Below, piece by piece: positions 31,784 through 40,083 of a stretch of DNA of 47,681 bases. The notes under the pieces are model-generated. The model did not search any database and was not told the DNA's origin. It worked only from the letters and a program-made list of their open reading frames with translations. This DNA comes from Patulibacter sp. Lineage in GTDB: Bacteria > Actinomycetota > Thermoleophilia > Solirubrobacterales > Solirubrobacteraceae. Every line of letters begins with the position of its first letter. The stretch's first letter is position 1. A program made the position numbers and the translations under genes. The stretch covers positions 1 through 47,681 of the forward strand of contig NZ_JAURWA010000081.1 of NCBI RefSeq assembly GCF_030655195.1, given 5' to 3'.

Positions 31784-33184
31784 TCAGAAGCGGGCACCCG
31801 GGGCGGCGTCCGGTCCGCGGCGGAGGTCCGCCACGAGGTGCAGCGAGCCGGTGACGAGCACCGTACCGCGCGGGCCAGCCAGTGTACGGGCCCGCGCGAG
31901 CGCGTCGTGTGCCCCCGGCACGACGTGGGTCTCCCGGTCCGGGAGCACGACCGCCGCGACGGCGGCCAGACCGTCGGCCTCGAGCCGCCGCGGGTTCGAC
32001 GGCGCGGTGAGCACAAGGACGTCGCACCGGCCCTCCAGCGCGGCCAGCATCCCGGCGGGGTCCTTGTCGTCGAGCACCCCGACGACCGCGACGAGCGGAC
32101 GGGAGGGTCGGGCGGCGTCCAGCGCGTCGCCGAGCGCCAGGAAGCCCGCCTCGTTGTGGGCGCCGTCGTGGATGACCGTCGGGCCGCCCGCGGCGTCGGT
32201 CGCGCCCGGGGCCGGTCCCTCGACGACCTCGAACCGGCCGGGCACGACGACGCGCGTGGCCACGTCGCGCTCCGCCTCGGGATCACGGCCCGCTCCGGGG
32301 ACCCGGGAGGCGGCCAGGTACGCGCCGACGGCGGCGATCGCCGTGGCGAGGTTGCGCCGCTGGTACTGCGCCGCGCCGGGGGTCGGCACGTCCGGGCCCG
32401 GGTCGGCCGTCGCCTCCACCAGGGTCCCGCCCTGCTCCACGGCCCGCGCCTCGGCGACGTCGTGGGCGGCCGGCGGGAGGCCGGCGGCGAGGACCAGCGT
32501 GCCGCCGGGACGCAGGACGGCGACCTTCTCCCCCGCGATGGCGGCGACGGTGTCCCCCAGCCAGCGGGTGTGCTCGAGCGAGATCGACGTCAGCACGGTG
32601 ACGCCGGTCCTGCCGGGCGGGACGGGACCGCCGACGTGCGGATCGGGGCGCGGGAGCACGTTCGTGGCGTCCCACCGGCCGCCGAGCCCCGCCTCGACGA
32701 CGGCGCACCGCACGCCGGAGTCGGCCAGGACGAGGAACGCGGCGGCGGTGACGGCCTCGAACTGCGTGACGGGCCCGTCGAGGGCCCCCTCCGCGCCGAC
32801 CGGCAGCCCCTCGAGCGCCTCGGCCGCCCCGCGGACCCGCTCCACGGCCGCGGCGAAGACCGCCGGGCCGGCCGGGGCCCCGGCGACGAGCACCCGCTCG
32901 CGGAACGAGACGAGGTGCGGCGACACGTAGGCGCCGGAGCGGATGCCGCGACGCTCCAGCAGCGCGGCGGCCATCGTGACCGTCGAGGTCTTGCCGTTCG
33001 AGCCGACGACGTGGATCGCGTCGAACGCCGTCTGGGGGTCGCCGAGCGCACGGAGCAGGACGACCATCCGCTCGAGGCCGGGCCTGATGCCGAAGAGCTC
33101 GCGGCCGAGGAGCCACGCCTCGGCGCGCCGGAGCCGCTCCTCGTCCTGCGGGCCCGCAGGGTCCGCGGCGACGTCGCCGCTCAC
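31784..33184 (-). CDS. folC: Folylpolyglutamate synthase/dihydrofolate synthase
   Basis: A 466-residue Mur-ligase-family enzyme adding glutamate to dihydropteroate and folates. The P-loop is GSNGKTS at 61-67; most FolC proteins read GTNGKGS, so the Thr/Ser changes resemble Mur ligases. Other family motifs are SPHLVSFRERV, SLEHTRWLGDT (the DHxxxLG equivalent) and the C-terminal-domain HDGAHNEAG. It starts at GTG 33184, which overlaps the valS stop (GTGA). The valS-folC pairing is common in Gram-positive bacteria. Confidence 0.95.
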   Translation of the reverse strand: MSGDVAADPAGPQDEERLRRAEAWLLGRELFGIRPGLERMVVLLRALGDPQTAFDAIHVVGSNGKTSTVTMAAALLERRGIRSGAYVSPHLVSFRERVLVAGAPAGPAVFAAAVERVRGAAEALEGLPVGAEGALDGPVTQFEAVTAAAFLVLADSGVRCAVVEAGLGGRWDATNVLPRPDPHVGGPVPPGRTGVTVLTSISLEHTRWLGDTVAAIAGEKVAVLRPGGTLVLAAGLPPAAHDVAEARAVEQGGTLVEATADPGPDVPTPGAAQYQRRNLATAIAAVGAYLAASRVPGAGRDPEAERDVATRVVVPGRFEVVEGPAPGATDAAGGPTVIHDGAHNEAGFLALGDALDAARPSRPLVAVVGVLDDKDPAGMLAALEGRCDVLVLTAPSNPRRLEADGLAAVAAVVLPDRETHVVPGAHDALARARTLAGPRGTVLVTGSLHLVADLRRGPDAAPGARF

Positions 33185-35871
33185 AGCGTGCGCAGCTCCT
33201 CGCGCAGCGCCTCGACCTTCGCCCGCTCGGAGGCGATGATCTCGGCGGGGGCGCGGGAGACGAACTTCTCGTTCGACAGGCGGGCCTCGGTCGAGGCGAT
33301 CTGCTTCTCGACCTCGGCACGACGCTTCTCCACGCGGGCGCGCTCGGCCTCGGGGTCCACGTGCTCGCCGGCGAGGATGGCGACCTGGCCGCCCGGGATC
33401 GCGACGGGGACGGCGTCCCCCGCGTCGGCGGTCGGCTCCAGGCGCGCCAGCCGCGCGATCAGGGCGAGGGACTCGTCGTCGTAGCCGTCGGCCTCCAGCC
33501 GCACCGGCAGGACGGGGCCCGGCGGCACGTTGGCGCCGTTGCGCCACGAGCGGACGGTCGCGATGACGTCGATGACCCGCCCGAGGCGCTCCTCGGCGTC
33601 CGTCGACAGCAGGGCGTCGTCGGGCTCCGGCAGGCGCGACACGGCGAGCAGCCCGTCGGCGTCCGAGGACGAGCCGTCCCCGGCGCCCGGCAGGCCGCCC
33701 CAGGCCTCCTCCGTGACGAACGGGATGATCGGGTGCGCGATCTGCAGCGTGCGGCGCAGCGCCCAGCCCAGGACCCGCGCGAGGTCCGCGTCGGTCGCGG
33801 CGTCGCGGCCCTTGACGAGCTCGAGGTACCAGTCGCAGAGCTCGCCGTAGACGAAGTCGTAGAGGCCCAGAGCGGCCTTGGCGAAGTCGAACTCGTCGAT
33901 CCGCGAGGCGGTCTCGCGGGCGATCCGCTCGGTGCGCGAGACGATCCAGCGGTCCTCCAGGCGCGTCGGGAGCGTGGCGCCGGTGACGCCCTCCCCCGCC
34001 CCGCCCGGGTTCTCCTGCAGGCGCAGGGCGGCGAAGCGCACGGCGTTGCCGAGCTTCGTCGTCAGCTGCTTGCCCTGGGCGATCTTCTCCTCGGAGAACC
34101 GCACGTCCTGCGTCGACGACATCGCGAGCAGGCCGAAGCGGACCGCGTCGGCGCCGTAGGCGGGGAACTGCCCGGGATCCTCGAGCTTGCCGTTCTTGCC
34201 CTTCTTCGCGAAGACCGCCGGACGGGGGCCGCCGTCGATGAGGTCGAGCGGGTCGATGCCGGTGCCCAGCGACTTGCTCATCCGCCGGCCGTCGGGCGAC
34301 TGGATGACGGAGTGGCAGTAGACGTCGGTGAACGGGACGTCGCCGGCGAAGCGCAGGCCGGTCATGACCATCCGGGCGACCCAGAGGAAGAGGATGTCGC
34401 GCGCGGTCGACAGGACCGAGGTCGGGTAGAACGCCTGCAGCTCGGGCGTCTCCTCGGGCCAGCCGAGCGTGGCGAACGGCCAGAGGGCCGAGCTGAACCA
34501 CGTGTCGAGGACGTCGGGGTCGCGCTCCCAGCCCTCGCCCTCCGGGGCCGTGGTGCCGCAGTACGTCTCGGTGCCGCCGGGCGCGGAGGGGTCCTCGCGG
34601 TACCAGACGGGGATCTGGTGGCCCCACCAGAGCTGGCGGGAGAGGACCCACGGGCGGATCTCGTCCAGCCAGGTCAGGTAGCGCCGCGACTGGCTCTCGG
34701 GGTGGATCCGCACGCGGCCGTCGCGGACGACGTCGGCCGCCGGCTTCGCGAGCTCCTCCATCCGCATGAACCACTGCAGCGAGATCAGCGGCTCGATGCG
34801 CTCGCCGGAGCGCTGCGAGAACGGGACGGTGTGGACGTAGGGCTCCTCGCCGCGCAGCGCGCCGGACTCCCGGAGCGCGTCGACGACGGCGGAGCGCGCC
34901 TCGGCGGTCCTCAGGCCCTCGAACTGCGGCGCGTACCCGCCGGTGATCCGGCCGTCCTCGCCGATGACGTTCAGCGGCTCGAGCCCGTGGCGGTTCCCGA
35001 TCTCGAAGTCGTTGGGGTCGTGCGCCGGGGTGATCTTCAGGCAGCCGGTGCCGAAGTCCGTCTTGACGTAGTCGTCGCCGATGATCGGCAGCTCGCGGCC
35101 GACGAACGGCAGCGTCACGGTCGAGCCGATCAGATGCGCGAAGCGCTCGTCCTGCGGGTTGACGGCCACGGCGACGTCGCCGAGCATCGTCTCCGGGCGG
35201 ACCGTCGCGACGACGACCTCGGTGAGGTCGCCCACCGGGGTCGTGAGCGGGTAGGCGATCTCGAAGAGCGTGTCCGTCTCCTCGCGGTCCTCGACCTCGA
35301 GGTCGGAGATCGCCGACCGGGAGCCCGGGTCCCAGTTGACGAGGTAGGTGTCCCGGTAGATCAGGCCCTGCTCGTAGAGCGCGACGAAGACCTTCAGGAC
35401 CGCCTCGTGGTAGCCCTCGTCCATCGTGAAGCGCTCGTGCGCGTAGTCCGCGGAGCAGCCCAGCCGCCGGAACTGGCCGATGATCGTGCCGCCGTATTGT
35501 TGCCGCCAGGCCTGCGTGCGCTCGAGGAACGCTTCGCGACCGACCTCCTCGCGCGAGGTCCCCTCGGCGACGAGCGCCTGCTCGACCTTCGTCTGCGTCG
35601 CGATGCCCGCGTGGTCGGTACCGACCGTCCAGCGGACGTTCTTGCCGCGCATCCGGTTCAGGCGGATCAGGGCGTCCTGGATCGACCCGTTCAGGGCGTG
35701 GCCCATGTGCAGCGCGCCGGTGACGTTGGGCGGCGGGATCGCGATCGAGAACGTCTCGCCCGCGGCGGCCGACGCGTCGGAGGAGAAGACGCCGGCGTCC
35801 TCCCAGCGCGCGAAGACCTCCGCCTCCGCGGAGGAGGGCTCGGAGCGCGGGGGATCGGGCGTTTCGGGCAT
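33181..35871 (-). CDS. valS: Valyl-tRNA synthetase
   Basis: An 896-residue class I synthetase charging tRNA-Val. The HIGH motif is HMGH at residues 55-58 (PPPNVTGALHMGH), and the KMSKS motif reads RMSKS in DGRRMSKSLGTGIDP. The editing domain (TVRPETMLGDVAVAV, DYVKTDFGTG) is complete. A C-terminal coiled coil is seen (EHVDPEAERARVEKRRAEVE). The ATG (35871) has no ribosome binding site but a -10 box 8 nt before it. Confidence 0.98.
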   Translation of the reverse strand: MPETPDPPRSEPSSAEAEVFARWEDAGVFSSDASAAAGETFSIAIPPPNVTGALHMGHALNGSIQDALIRLNRMRGKNVRWTVGTDHAGIATQTKVEQALVAEGTSREEVGREAFLERTQAWRQQYGGTIIGQFRRLGCSADYAHERFTMDEGYHEAVLKVFVALYEQGLIYRDTYLVNWDPGSRSAISDLEVEDREETDTLFEIAYPLTTPVGDLTEVVVATVRPETMLGDVAVAVNPQDERFAHLIGSTVTLPFVGRELPIIGDDYVKTDFGTGCLKITPAHDPNDFEIGNRHGLEPLNVIGEDGRITGGYAPQFEGLRTAEARSAVVDALRESGALRGEEPYVHTVPFSQRSGERIEPLISLQWFMRMEELAKPAADVVRDGRVRIHPESQSRRYLTWLDEIRPWVLSRQLWWGHQIPVWYREDPSAPGGTETYCGTTAPEGEGWERDPDVLDTWFSSALWPFATLGWPEETPELQAFYPTSVLSTARDILFLWVARMVMTGLRFAGDVPFTDVYCHSVIQSPDGRRMSKSLGTGIDPLDLIDGGPRPAVFAKKGKNGKLEDPGQFPAYGADAVRFGLLAMSSTQDVRFSEEKIAQGKQLTTKLGNAVRFAALRLQENPGGAGEGVTGATLPTRLEDRWIVSRTERIARETASRIDEFDFAKAALGLYDFVYGELCDWYLELVKGRDAATDADLARVLGWALRRTLQIAHPIIPFVTEEAWGGLPGAGDGSSSDADGLLAVSRLPEPDDALLSTDAEERLGRVIDVIATVRSWRNGANVPPGPVLPVRLEADGYDDESLALIARLARLEPTADAGDAVPVAIPGGQVAILAGEHVDPEAERARVEKRRAEVEKQIASTEARLSNEKFVSRAPAEIIASERAKVEALREELRTL

Positions 35872-35879
35872 CGCGGTCC

Positions 35880-35885
35880 AGTCTA
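35880..35885 (-). promoter_or_regulatory. -10 box of valS
   Basis: TAGACT on the minus strand, 8 nt before the valS ATG. A leaderless transcript is predicted, which also rules out a T-box leader for this gene here. Confidence 0.5.
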
Positions 35886-35964
35886 GGATCCCCCCTGGAA
35901 ATGAGCCCGCTCCTCCCAGTCCAGGTCCCGTCGTCCGTCCGTGCCCGGGTCGGCCGGACGTCCA

Positions 35965-35979
35965 GGCGCACAGTGCGCC
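35965..35979. promoter_or_regulatory. Perfect 15-bp palindrome upstream of the lipid operon
   Basis: GGCGCAC-A-GTGCGCC: seven complementary base pairs around a single central base. It lies 28 bp upstream of the TAGGTT -10 box (36007) of the plus-strand operon and 80 bp upstream of the valS promoter. A good operator candidate for either, more likely the plus-strand one. Confidence 0.45.
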
Positions 35980-36006
35980 GCGGCATCCGCAGCCCCGTGC
36001 CGGTCG

Positions 36007-36012
36007 TAGGTT
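36007..36012 (+). promoter_or_regulatory. -10 box of the lipid-modification operon
   Basis: TAGGTT, 6 nt before the ATG of the 41-codon leader ORF at 36019. The leader would therefore be a leaderless first cistron. Confidence 0.45.
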
Positions 36013-36018
36013 GAGGTG

Positions 36019-36144
36019 ATGGTCGACCTCCTCGAGCGTCCTGAGCGGCGGACGGCCCCCCGCTCGGACGCGATGACCCCCGGCGCCGGTCGCGGCCCGG
36101 TCCCCGCCCCGCGTCCGTCGACCGGCCCGCGGGACGGCGCCTGA
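36019..36144 (+). CDS. 41-aa leader ORF of the lipid-modification operon
   Basis: Starts ATG 36019 and ends TGA 36142-36144, overlapping the next gene's ATG as TGATG. The peptide starts MVDLLERPERRTAPR and is Pro/Arg-rich with no recognisable fold. Its -10 box (36007) and the overlap suggest that it is translated and feeds ribosomes to the FAD oxidase gene, which has no other ribosome binding site. Confidence 0.5.
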   Translation: MVDLLERPERRTAPRSDAMTPGAGRGPVPAPRPSTGPRDGA

Positions 36145-37421
36145 TGCGCGTCGCCGTCGTCGGCACGGGCAGCGCGGGCCTGGCCTGTGCGCACCGCCTC
36201 GCCGAGCAGCACGACGTCACGATCCTCGAGTCCGCCGACCGGGCGGGCGGTCACACGCACACCCGCGACGTCCACGTCGACGGCGGCAGCTTCCCGGTCG
36301 ACTCCGGCTTCATCGTCTGCAACGACCACACGTACCCGAACTTCCTCGCCCTGATGGACGAGCTCGGCGTGGCCCTCCGGCCGACGAACATGAGCTTCGG
36401 CGTCACGGCCCGCGAGTACGACTTCGAGTACCACGCCGAGTCGCTGGGGGGCCTCTTCGCACAGCGCCGCAACGCGCTCGATCCGCGGTTCCTGCGGATG
36501 GTCGCGGAGTACGTGCGCTTCAACCGGGTCGCCCGTCGGTTCCTCGCCTCCGGCGACGAGACGACGTCCCTGCGCGAGCTGCTGCGCCGTGAGCGCTTCT
36601 CGGCCTGGTTCGCCGAGCGGCTGATCGTCCCGCAGGCCAGCGCGGTCTGGTCCGCGGACCCCGCGCAGCTCTGGGAGTTCCCGGCGATCTTCCTCATCCG
36701 GTTCTTCGAGAACCACGGGATGCTCTCGCTCCGCGACCGCCCGCAGTGGATGACGGTCGTCGGCGGCTCCCGGGCCTACGTCGACGCGCTCCTGGCCCCC
36801 TTCGGCGACCGCCTCGAGCTGCGGGCGCCCGTGACGGGCGTCTCCCGCCACGCCGACGGTGCGACGGTCCGGACGGCCGACGGCACGACGACCGAGTTCG
36901 ACCACGTCGTGCTCGCCTGCCACAGCGACCAGGCCCTCGCGATGCTCGAGGACCCCACGGACGCCGAGCGCGAGGTGCTGGGCGCGATCCCCTACCAGGA
37001 GAACGCGGCCACGCTGCACACCGACACGTCGATCATGCCGCGGCGGCGCGCCGCGTGGTCCAGCTGGAACGCGCACCTGTTGCGCGAGCCGAAGGACCGC
37101 GCCACGCTGACCTACGACATGAATCGGCTGCAGGGCTTCGACACGCCCACCCGCCTGCTCGTCACGTTGAACATGGACGAGGCGATCGCCGAGGACCGCG
37201 TCCTCGAGCGGATGGTCTACCACCACCCCGTCTTCACGACCCCCGGGCTCGCCGCCCAGCGTCGCTGGTCCGAGATCTCGAACCCCGACGGCCGCACGCA
37301 CTACGCCGGTGCCTACTGGCGCTGGGGCTTCCACGAGGACGGCGTGTGGAGCGGCCTGCGCGTCGCGCGCAGCCTCGGGTCGACCGTGCCGCTGCACGAG
37401 CCGCAGCGGGCGCTGACGTGA
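36144..37421 (+). CDS. FAD-dependent amine oxidase-like protein of lipid operon
   Basis: A 425-residue flavoprotein. The N-terminal FAD-binding motif is VVGTGSAGLACAHRLA with a typical acidic second strand (ILESADRAGGHTHT). Further features are SGFIVCNDHTYPNF and the GxxxYVDAL helix near residue 215. It belongs to the amine oxidase/NAD(P)-binding family found beside DUF1365 and cyclopropane fatty acid synthase in many bacteria. A role in oxidising or modifying unsaturated or methylated fatty acyl chains is inferred from that context, not shown. Its stop overlaps the DUF1365 start (GTGA). Confidence 0.85.
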   Translation: MRVAVVGTGSAGLACAHRLAEQHDVTILESADRAGGHTHTRDVHVDGGSFPVDSGFIVCNDHTYPNFLALMDELGVALRPTNMSFGVTAREYDFEYHAESLGGLFAQRRNALDPRFLRMVAEYVRFNRVARRFLASGDETTSLRELLRRERFSAWFAERLIVPQASAVWSADPAQLWEFPAIFLIRFFENHGMLSLRDRPQWMTVVGGSRAYVDALLAPFGDRLELRAPVTGVSRHADGATVRTADGTTTEFDHVVLACHSDQALAMLEDPTDAEREVLGAIPYQENAATLHTDTSIMPRRRAAWSSWNAHLLREPKDRATLTYDMNRLQGFDTPTRLLVTLNMDEAIAEDRVLERMVYHHPVFTTPGLAAQRRWSEISNPDGRTHYAGAYWRWGFHEDGVWSGLRVARSLGSTVPLHEPQRALT

Positions 37422-38290
37422 GCGCGGTGCCCCAGGCGGTCGCCCCGTCCCCCGCGCCGGAGCGCGGTGCAGCGGCCGGCCCGGTGCCGCCCGCCCCGAC
37501 CGCGGGCTCCGCGGTCTACCTGGGCGACGTCCGCCACCGCCGGCACGCACCTCGGGAGCACGCCTTCGCGTACCCCACCGCGATGCTGCTGCTCGACCTG
37601 GACGAGCTCCCCGGGTCGCTGGACCGGCACCGCGGCTGGGGCGTCGAGCGCCGGGCGCCGCTCTCCTTCCGGCGCGTCGACCACCACGGTGATCCGGCGG
37701 TGCCGCTGGCCGAGGCCGTCCGGCGCACCGTGGAGGAGCGCACGGGCCGTCGTCCTCCGGGCCCCGTCCGGCTGCTGACGAAGCCGCGGATCCTCGGCCG
37801 GGACTTCAACCCGGTGACGTTCGCCTACTGCTACGCCGCCGACGGGACGACCCTGCAGGCCGTGCTGGCCGAGGTCACGAACACGCCGTGGGGCGAGACG
37901 CACGCCTACGTCGTGGACGTCGACGACGCCGAGCGCCACGCTCCCGCCGCCGTCGGCCCCGTGCGGGCCGGTCGCCTGGGCGAGCAGCTCACCTGGGAGC
38001 TCGACAAGGTCTTCCACGTCTCGCCGTTCATGGCGATGGACCACCGTTACCGCTGGCGCCTGAGCGTGCCCGACGAGCGTCTCGTCGTGCACCTCGAGAG
38101 CCACCGCGGAGGCGAGCGCGTCTTCGACGCCACCCTCACCCTGCGCCGGCGTGCGCTCGACGCCGCCGGTCTCCGGGCGTTCGTCCGCCGCCAGCCGCTG
38201 GGCACGATCGCCGACGTCACCCGCATCTACGGCCACGCCCTGGCGCTGGCCGTCAAGCGCGTCCCCCACTTCCCGCACCCCGACCGCTGA
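37418..38290 (+). CDS. DUF1365 family protein
   Basis: A 290-residue protein of unknown biochemical role. Conserved blocks seen here include YLGDVRHRRHAPREHAFAYP, LLTKPRILGRDFNPVTFAYC, TNTPWGETHAYVV, KVFHVSPFM and TRIYGHALALAVKR. The first 30 residues are a Pro/Ala-rich extension absent from most homologues; a later start is possible. It begins at GTG 37418 overlapping the oxidase gene and ends 9 nt before the synthase, so the three are surely cotranscribed. Confidence 0.85.
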   Translation: MSAVPQAVAPSPAPERGAAAGPVPPAPTAGSAVYLGDVRHRRHAPREHAFAYPTAMLLLDLDELPGSLDRHRGWGVERRAPLSFRRVDHHGDPAVPLAEAVRRTVEERTGRRPPGPVRLLTKPRILGRDFNPVTFAYCYAADGTTLQAVLAEVTNTPWGETHAYVVDVDDAERHAPAAVGPVRAGRLGEQLTWELDKVFHVSPFMAMDHRYRWRLSVPDERLVVHLESHRGGERVFDATLTLRRRALDAAGLRAFVRRQPLGTIADVTRIYGHALALAVKRVPHFPHPDR

Positions 38291-38299
38291 GCACCGAGC

Positions 38300-39553
38300 A
38301 TGCCCCGAATCCTCTCCGACGACACCGCCCGCTCCATCTCGCTGCGGATCCTGCGCGCCACGGACCACGGTGAGCTCGTCGTCCGCGAGCCCGACGGCCG
38401 GGAGCACCGCTTCGGCGTCGTGGGCTCCCCGCTGCGTGGCGAGATCCAGCTCCACGACGAGGGGGTCTGGCGCCAGTTCCTGCGCGGATCCCTCGGCGTC
38501 GGCGAGACGTACGCCGAGGGCCGCTGGAGCAGCCCCGACCTCGTCTCGCTCGTGTCGCTCGGCGCCCGCAACATGCCCGCCTTCGACCGCCTGCGCGGGC
38601 GCTTCAAGCACCTCCTGCTGCCGGTCCAGCACGTCCGCAACGGAGCCCGCAACACGGTCGCCCGCGCGCGTCGGCAGATCTCGGCCCACTACGACCTCAG
38701 CAACGACCTCTTCGGGCTCTTCCTCGACCCGACGATGAGCTACTCCTGCGCCGTGTTCGAGCAGCCGGGCACCGACCTCGAGACCGCACAGGTCGAGAAG
38801 ATCGACCGCCTGTGCCGCAAGCTCGGGCTCGAGCCGGGCATGACGCTCGTCGAGATCGGCACCGGGTGGGGTGCGCTGGCCATCCACGCCGCACGCGAGT
38901 ACGGGGTGCACGTCACGACCACCACGATCAGCCGCGAGCAGCACGCCCTGGCCCGGACGCGGATCGACGAGGCCGGCCTGGCCGACCGGATCGACCTGCG
39001 CCTGGAGGACTACCGCGACCTGCAGGGCCAGTACGACCGCCTCGTCTCGGTCGAGATGATCGAGGCCGTCGGCTGGCGCGATCTGCCGACGTTCTACCAG
39101 CGCTGCGACGCGCTGCTGAAGCACAACGGGCTGATGGCCGTCCAGGCGATCACGATCGACGACGGCGCCTACGAGATCGAGAAGCGCCAGCGCAGCTTCA
39201 TCAACACGATGATCTTCCCGGGCGGCTGCCTGCCCTCCCAGCAGGTCATGGGGCGCCTGGTCACGAGCGACACCCGGCTGCGGACCGTCGACGTCGAGGA
39301 CCTGACGCCGCACTACGCCGAGACGTGCGCCCGGTGGCGCGAGACGTTCAACGCCCGCCTCGCCGACGTGCGCGCACTCGGCTACGACGAGCGGTTCATC
39401 CGTCTGTGGGACCTCTACCTCGCCTACGTGCAGGCCGGCTTCCAGGAGCGGCGGATCGAGCTCGTGCAGGAGGTCTACGCGGCCCCGGGCTATGCCGCGG
39501 CCGACGAGCAGCGGGTCCGGGACGCCCGGACGAGCGCGACCGCGGCGGCCTGA
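38300..39553 (+). CDS. cfa: Cyclopropane-fatty-acyl-phospholipid synthase
   Basis: A 417-residue SAM-dependent enzyme that adds a methylene (or methyl) group across cis double bonds of membrane phospholipid acyl chains. SAM motif I is VEIGTGWGALAI (about 184), with MSYSCAVFE upstream matching the conserved cysteine region, SVEMIEAVGW containing the catalytic Glu, and IFPGGCLPS. A closely related use in actinobacteria is 10-methyl fatty acid synthesis; the presence of a flavin oxidase in the operon leaves that open. The last gene of the operon. Confidence 0.93.
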   Translation: MPRILSDDTARSISLRILRATDHGELVVREPDGREHRFGVVGSPLRGEIQLHDEGVWRQFLRGSLGVGETYAEGRWSSPDLVSLVSLGARNMPAFDRLRGRFKHLLLPVQHVRNGARNTVARARRQISAHYDLSNDLFGLFLDPTMSYSCAVFEQPGTDLETAQVEKIDRLCRKLGLEPGMTLVEIGTGWGALAIHAAREYGVHVTTTTISREQHALARTRIDEAGLADRIDLRLEDYRDLQGQYDRLVSVEMIEAVGWRDLPTFYQRCDALLKHNGLMAVQAITIDDGAYEIEKRQRSFINTMIFPGGCLPSQQVMGRLVTSDTRLRTVDVEDLTPHYAETCARWRETFNARLADVRALGYDERFIRLWDLYLAYVQAGFQERRIELVQEVYAAPGYAAADEQRVRDARTSATAAA

Positions 39554-39607
39554 GCCTCCGCGGTCGGCGCGCCGCGTCCCCGTCCCGGCGTGGGCGCGGC
39601 GCGTGTC

Positions 39608-39913
39608 CTAGTACCGCTTGCGGTTCTTCTTGCGGGCGGCGCGCACGCCGACGCCCGTCATCGCGGCGCGCTTGCCCAGCGCCTTGACGTCGAGCTTGGT
39701 CCCCAGCGCCTTCAGCTCGGCCTGCTCCTTCGGCCCAAGCGCGGAGGGTCGGCCCTTGCTGGCCTTCAGCAGCTCGAACATCCGCGAGCGCTCCTTCGGC
39801 GTCAGCTGCGCCTGCCAGTGCGCGTGCCCCTCGCGGGCGAGGTCGAGCACCAGGAGCCACGGCACGGCACGGCGGCCGAGGATGCGGGCGGGGGTGCGGC
39901 TGATCAGCGACAT
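39608..39913 (-). CDS. Conserved small basic protein of unknown function
   Basis: A 101-residue protein, rich in Lys and Arg, with a short hydrophobic stretch near the N-terminus (AVPWLLVLDLAREGHAHW). The middle reads LTPKERSRMFELLKASKGRPSAL, resembling a helical module seen in Thermoleophilia genomes. The C-terminal third is strongly basic (ARKKNRKRY). I recall no function. ATG 39913 follows a TAGCGT -10 box by 7 nt. It is convergent with cfa, 54 bp apart, and upstream of nothing obvious. Confidence 0.7.
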   Translation of the reverse strand: MSLISRTPARILGRRAVPWLLVLDLAREGHAHWQAQLTPKERSRMFELLKASKGRPSALGPKEQAELKALGTKLDVKALGKRAAMTGVGVRAARKKNRKRY

Positions 39914-39920
39914 GCGGGAG

Positions 39921-39926
39921 ACGCTA
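39921..39926 (-). promoter_or_regulatory. -10 box of the small basic protein gene
   Basis: TAGCGT on the minus strand, 7 nt before the ATG (39913). Same hexamer as the boxes at 19008 and 43742. Confidence 0.5.
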
Positions 39927-40083
39927 CCCACCCGGCCCCTCCTACACCCTGCGGGTGGATGTCAGGTGTCCGTGGACCAAGGAGGCCGGTGCGGGCGATG
40001 CGAGAGCTGTGCACGCGCACTGCCGAGTGTCGCCCGTGCCGGGATCCGAAGCGTCCACGGACGCCTGGCGCCGCCCGCACGCG

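Noticed and set aside
35872-35964. A T-box leader upstream of valS
   Set aside because: The -10 box lies 8 nt before the valS start, leaving no room for a leader, and no T-box sequence is seen.
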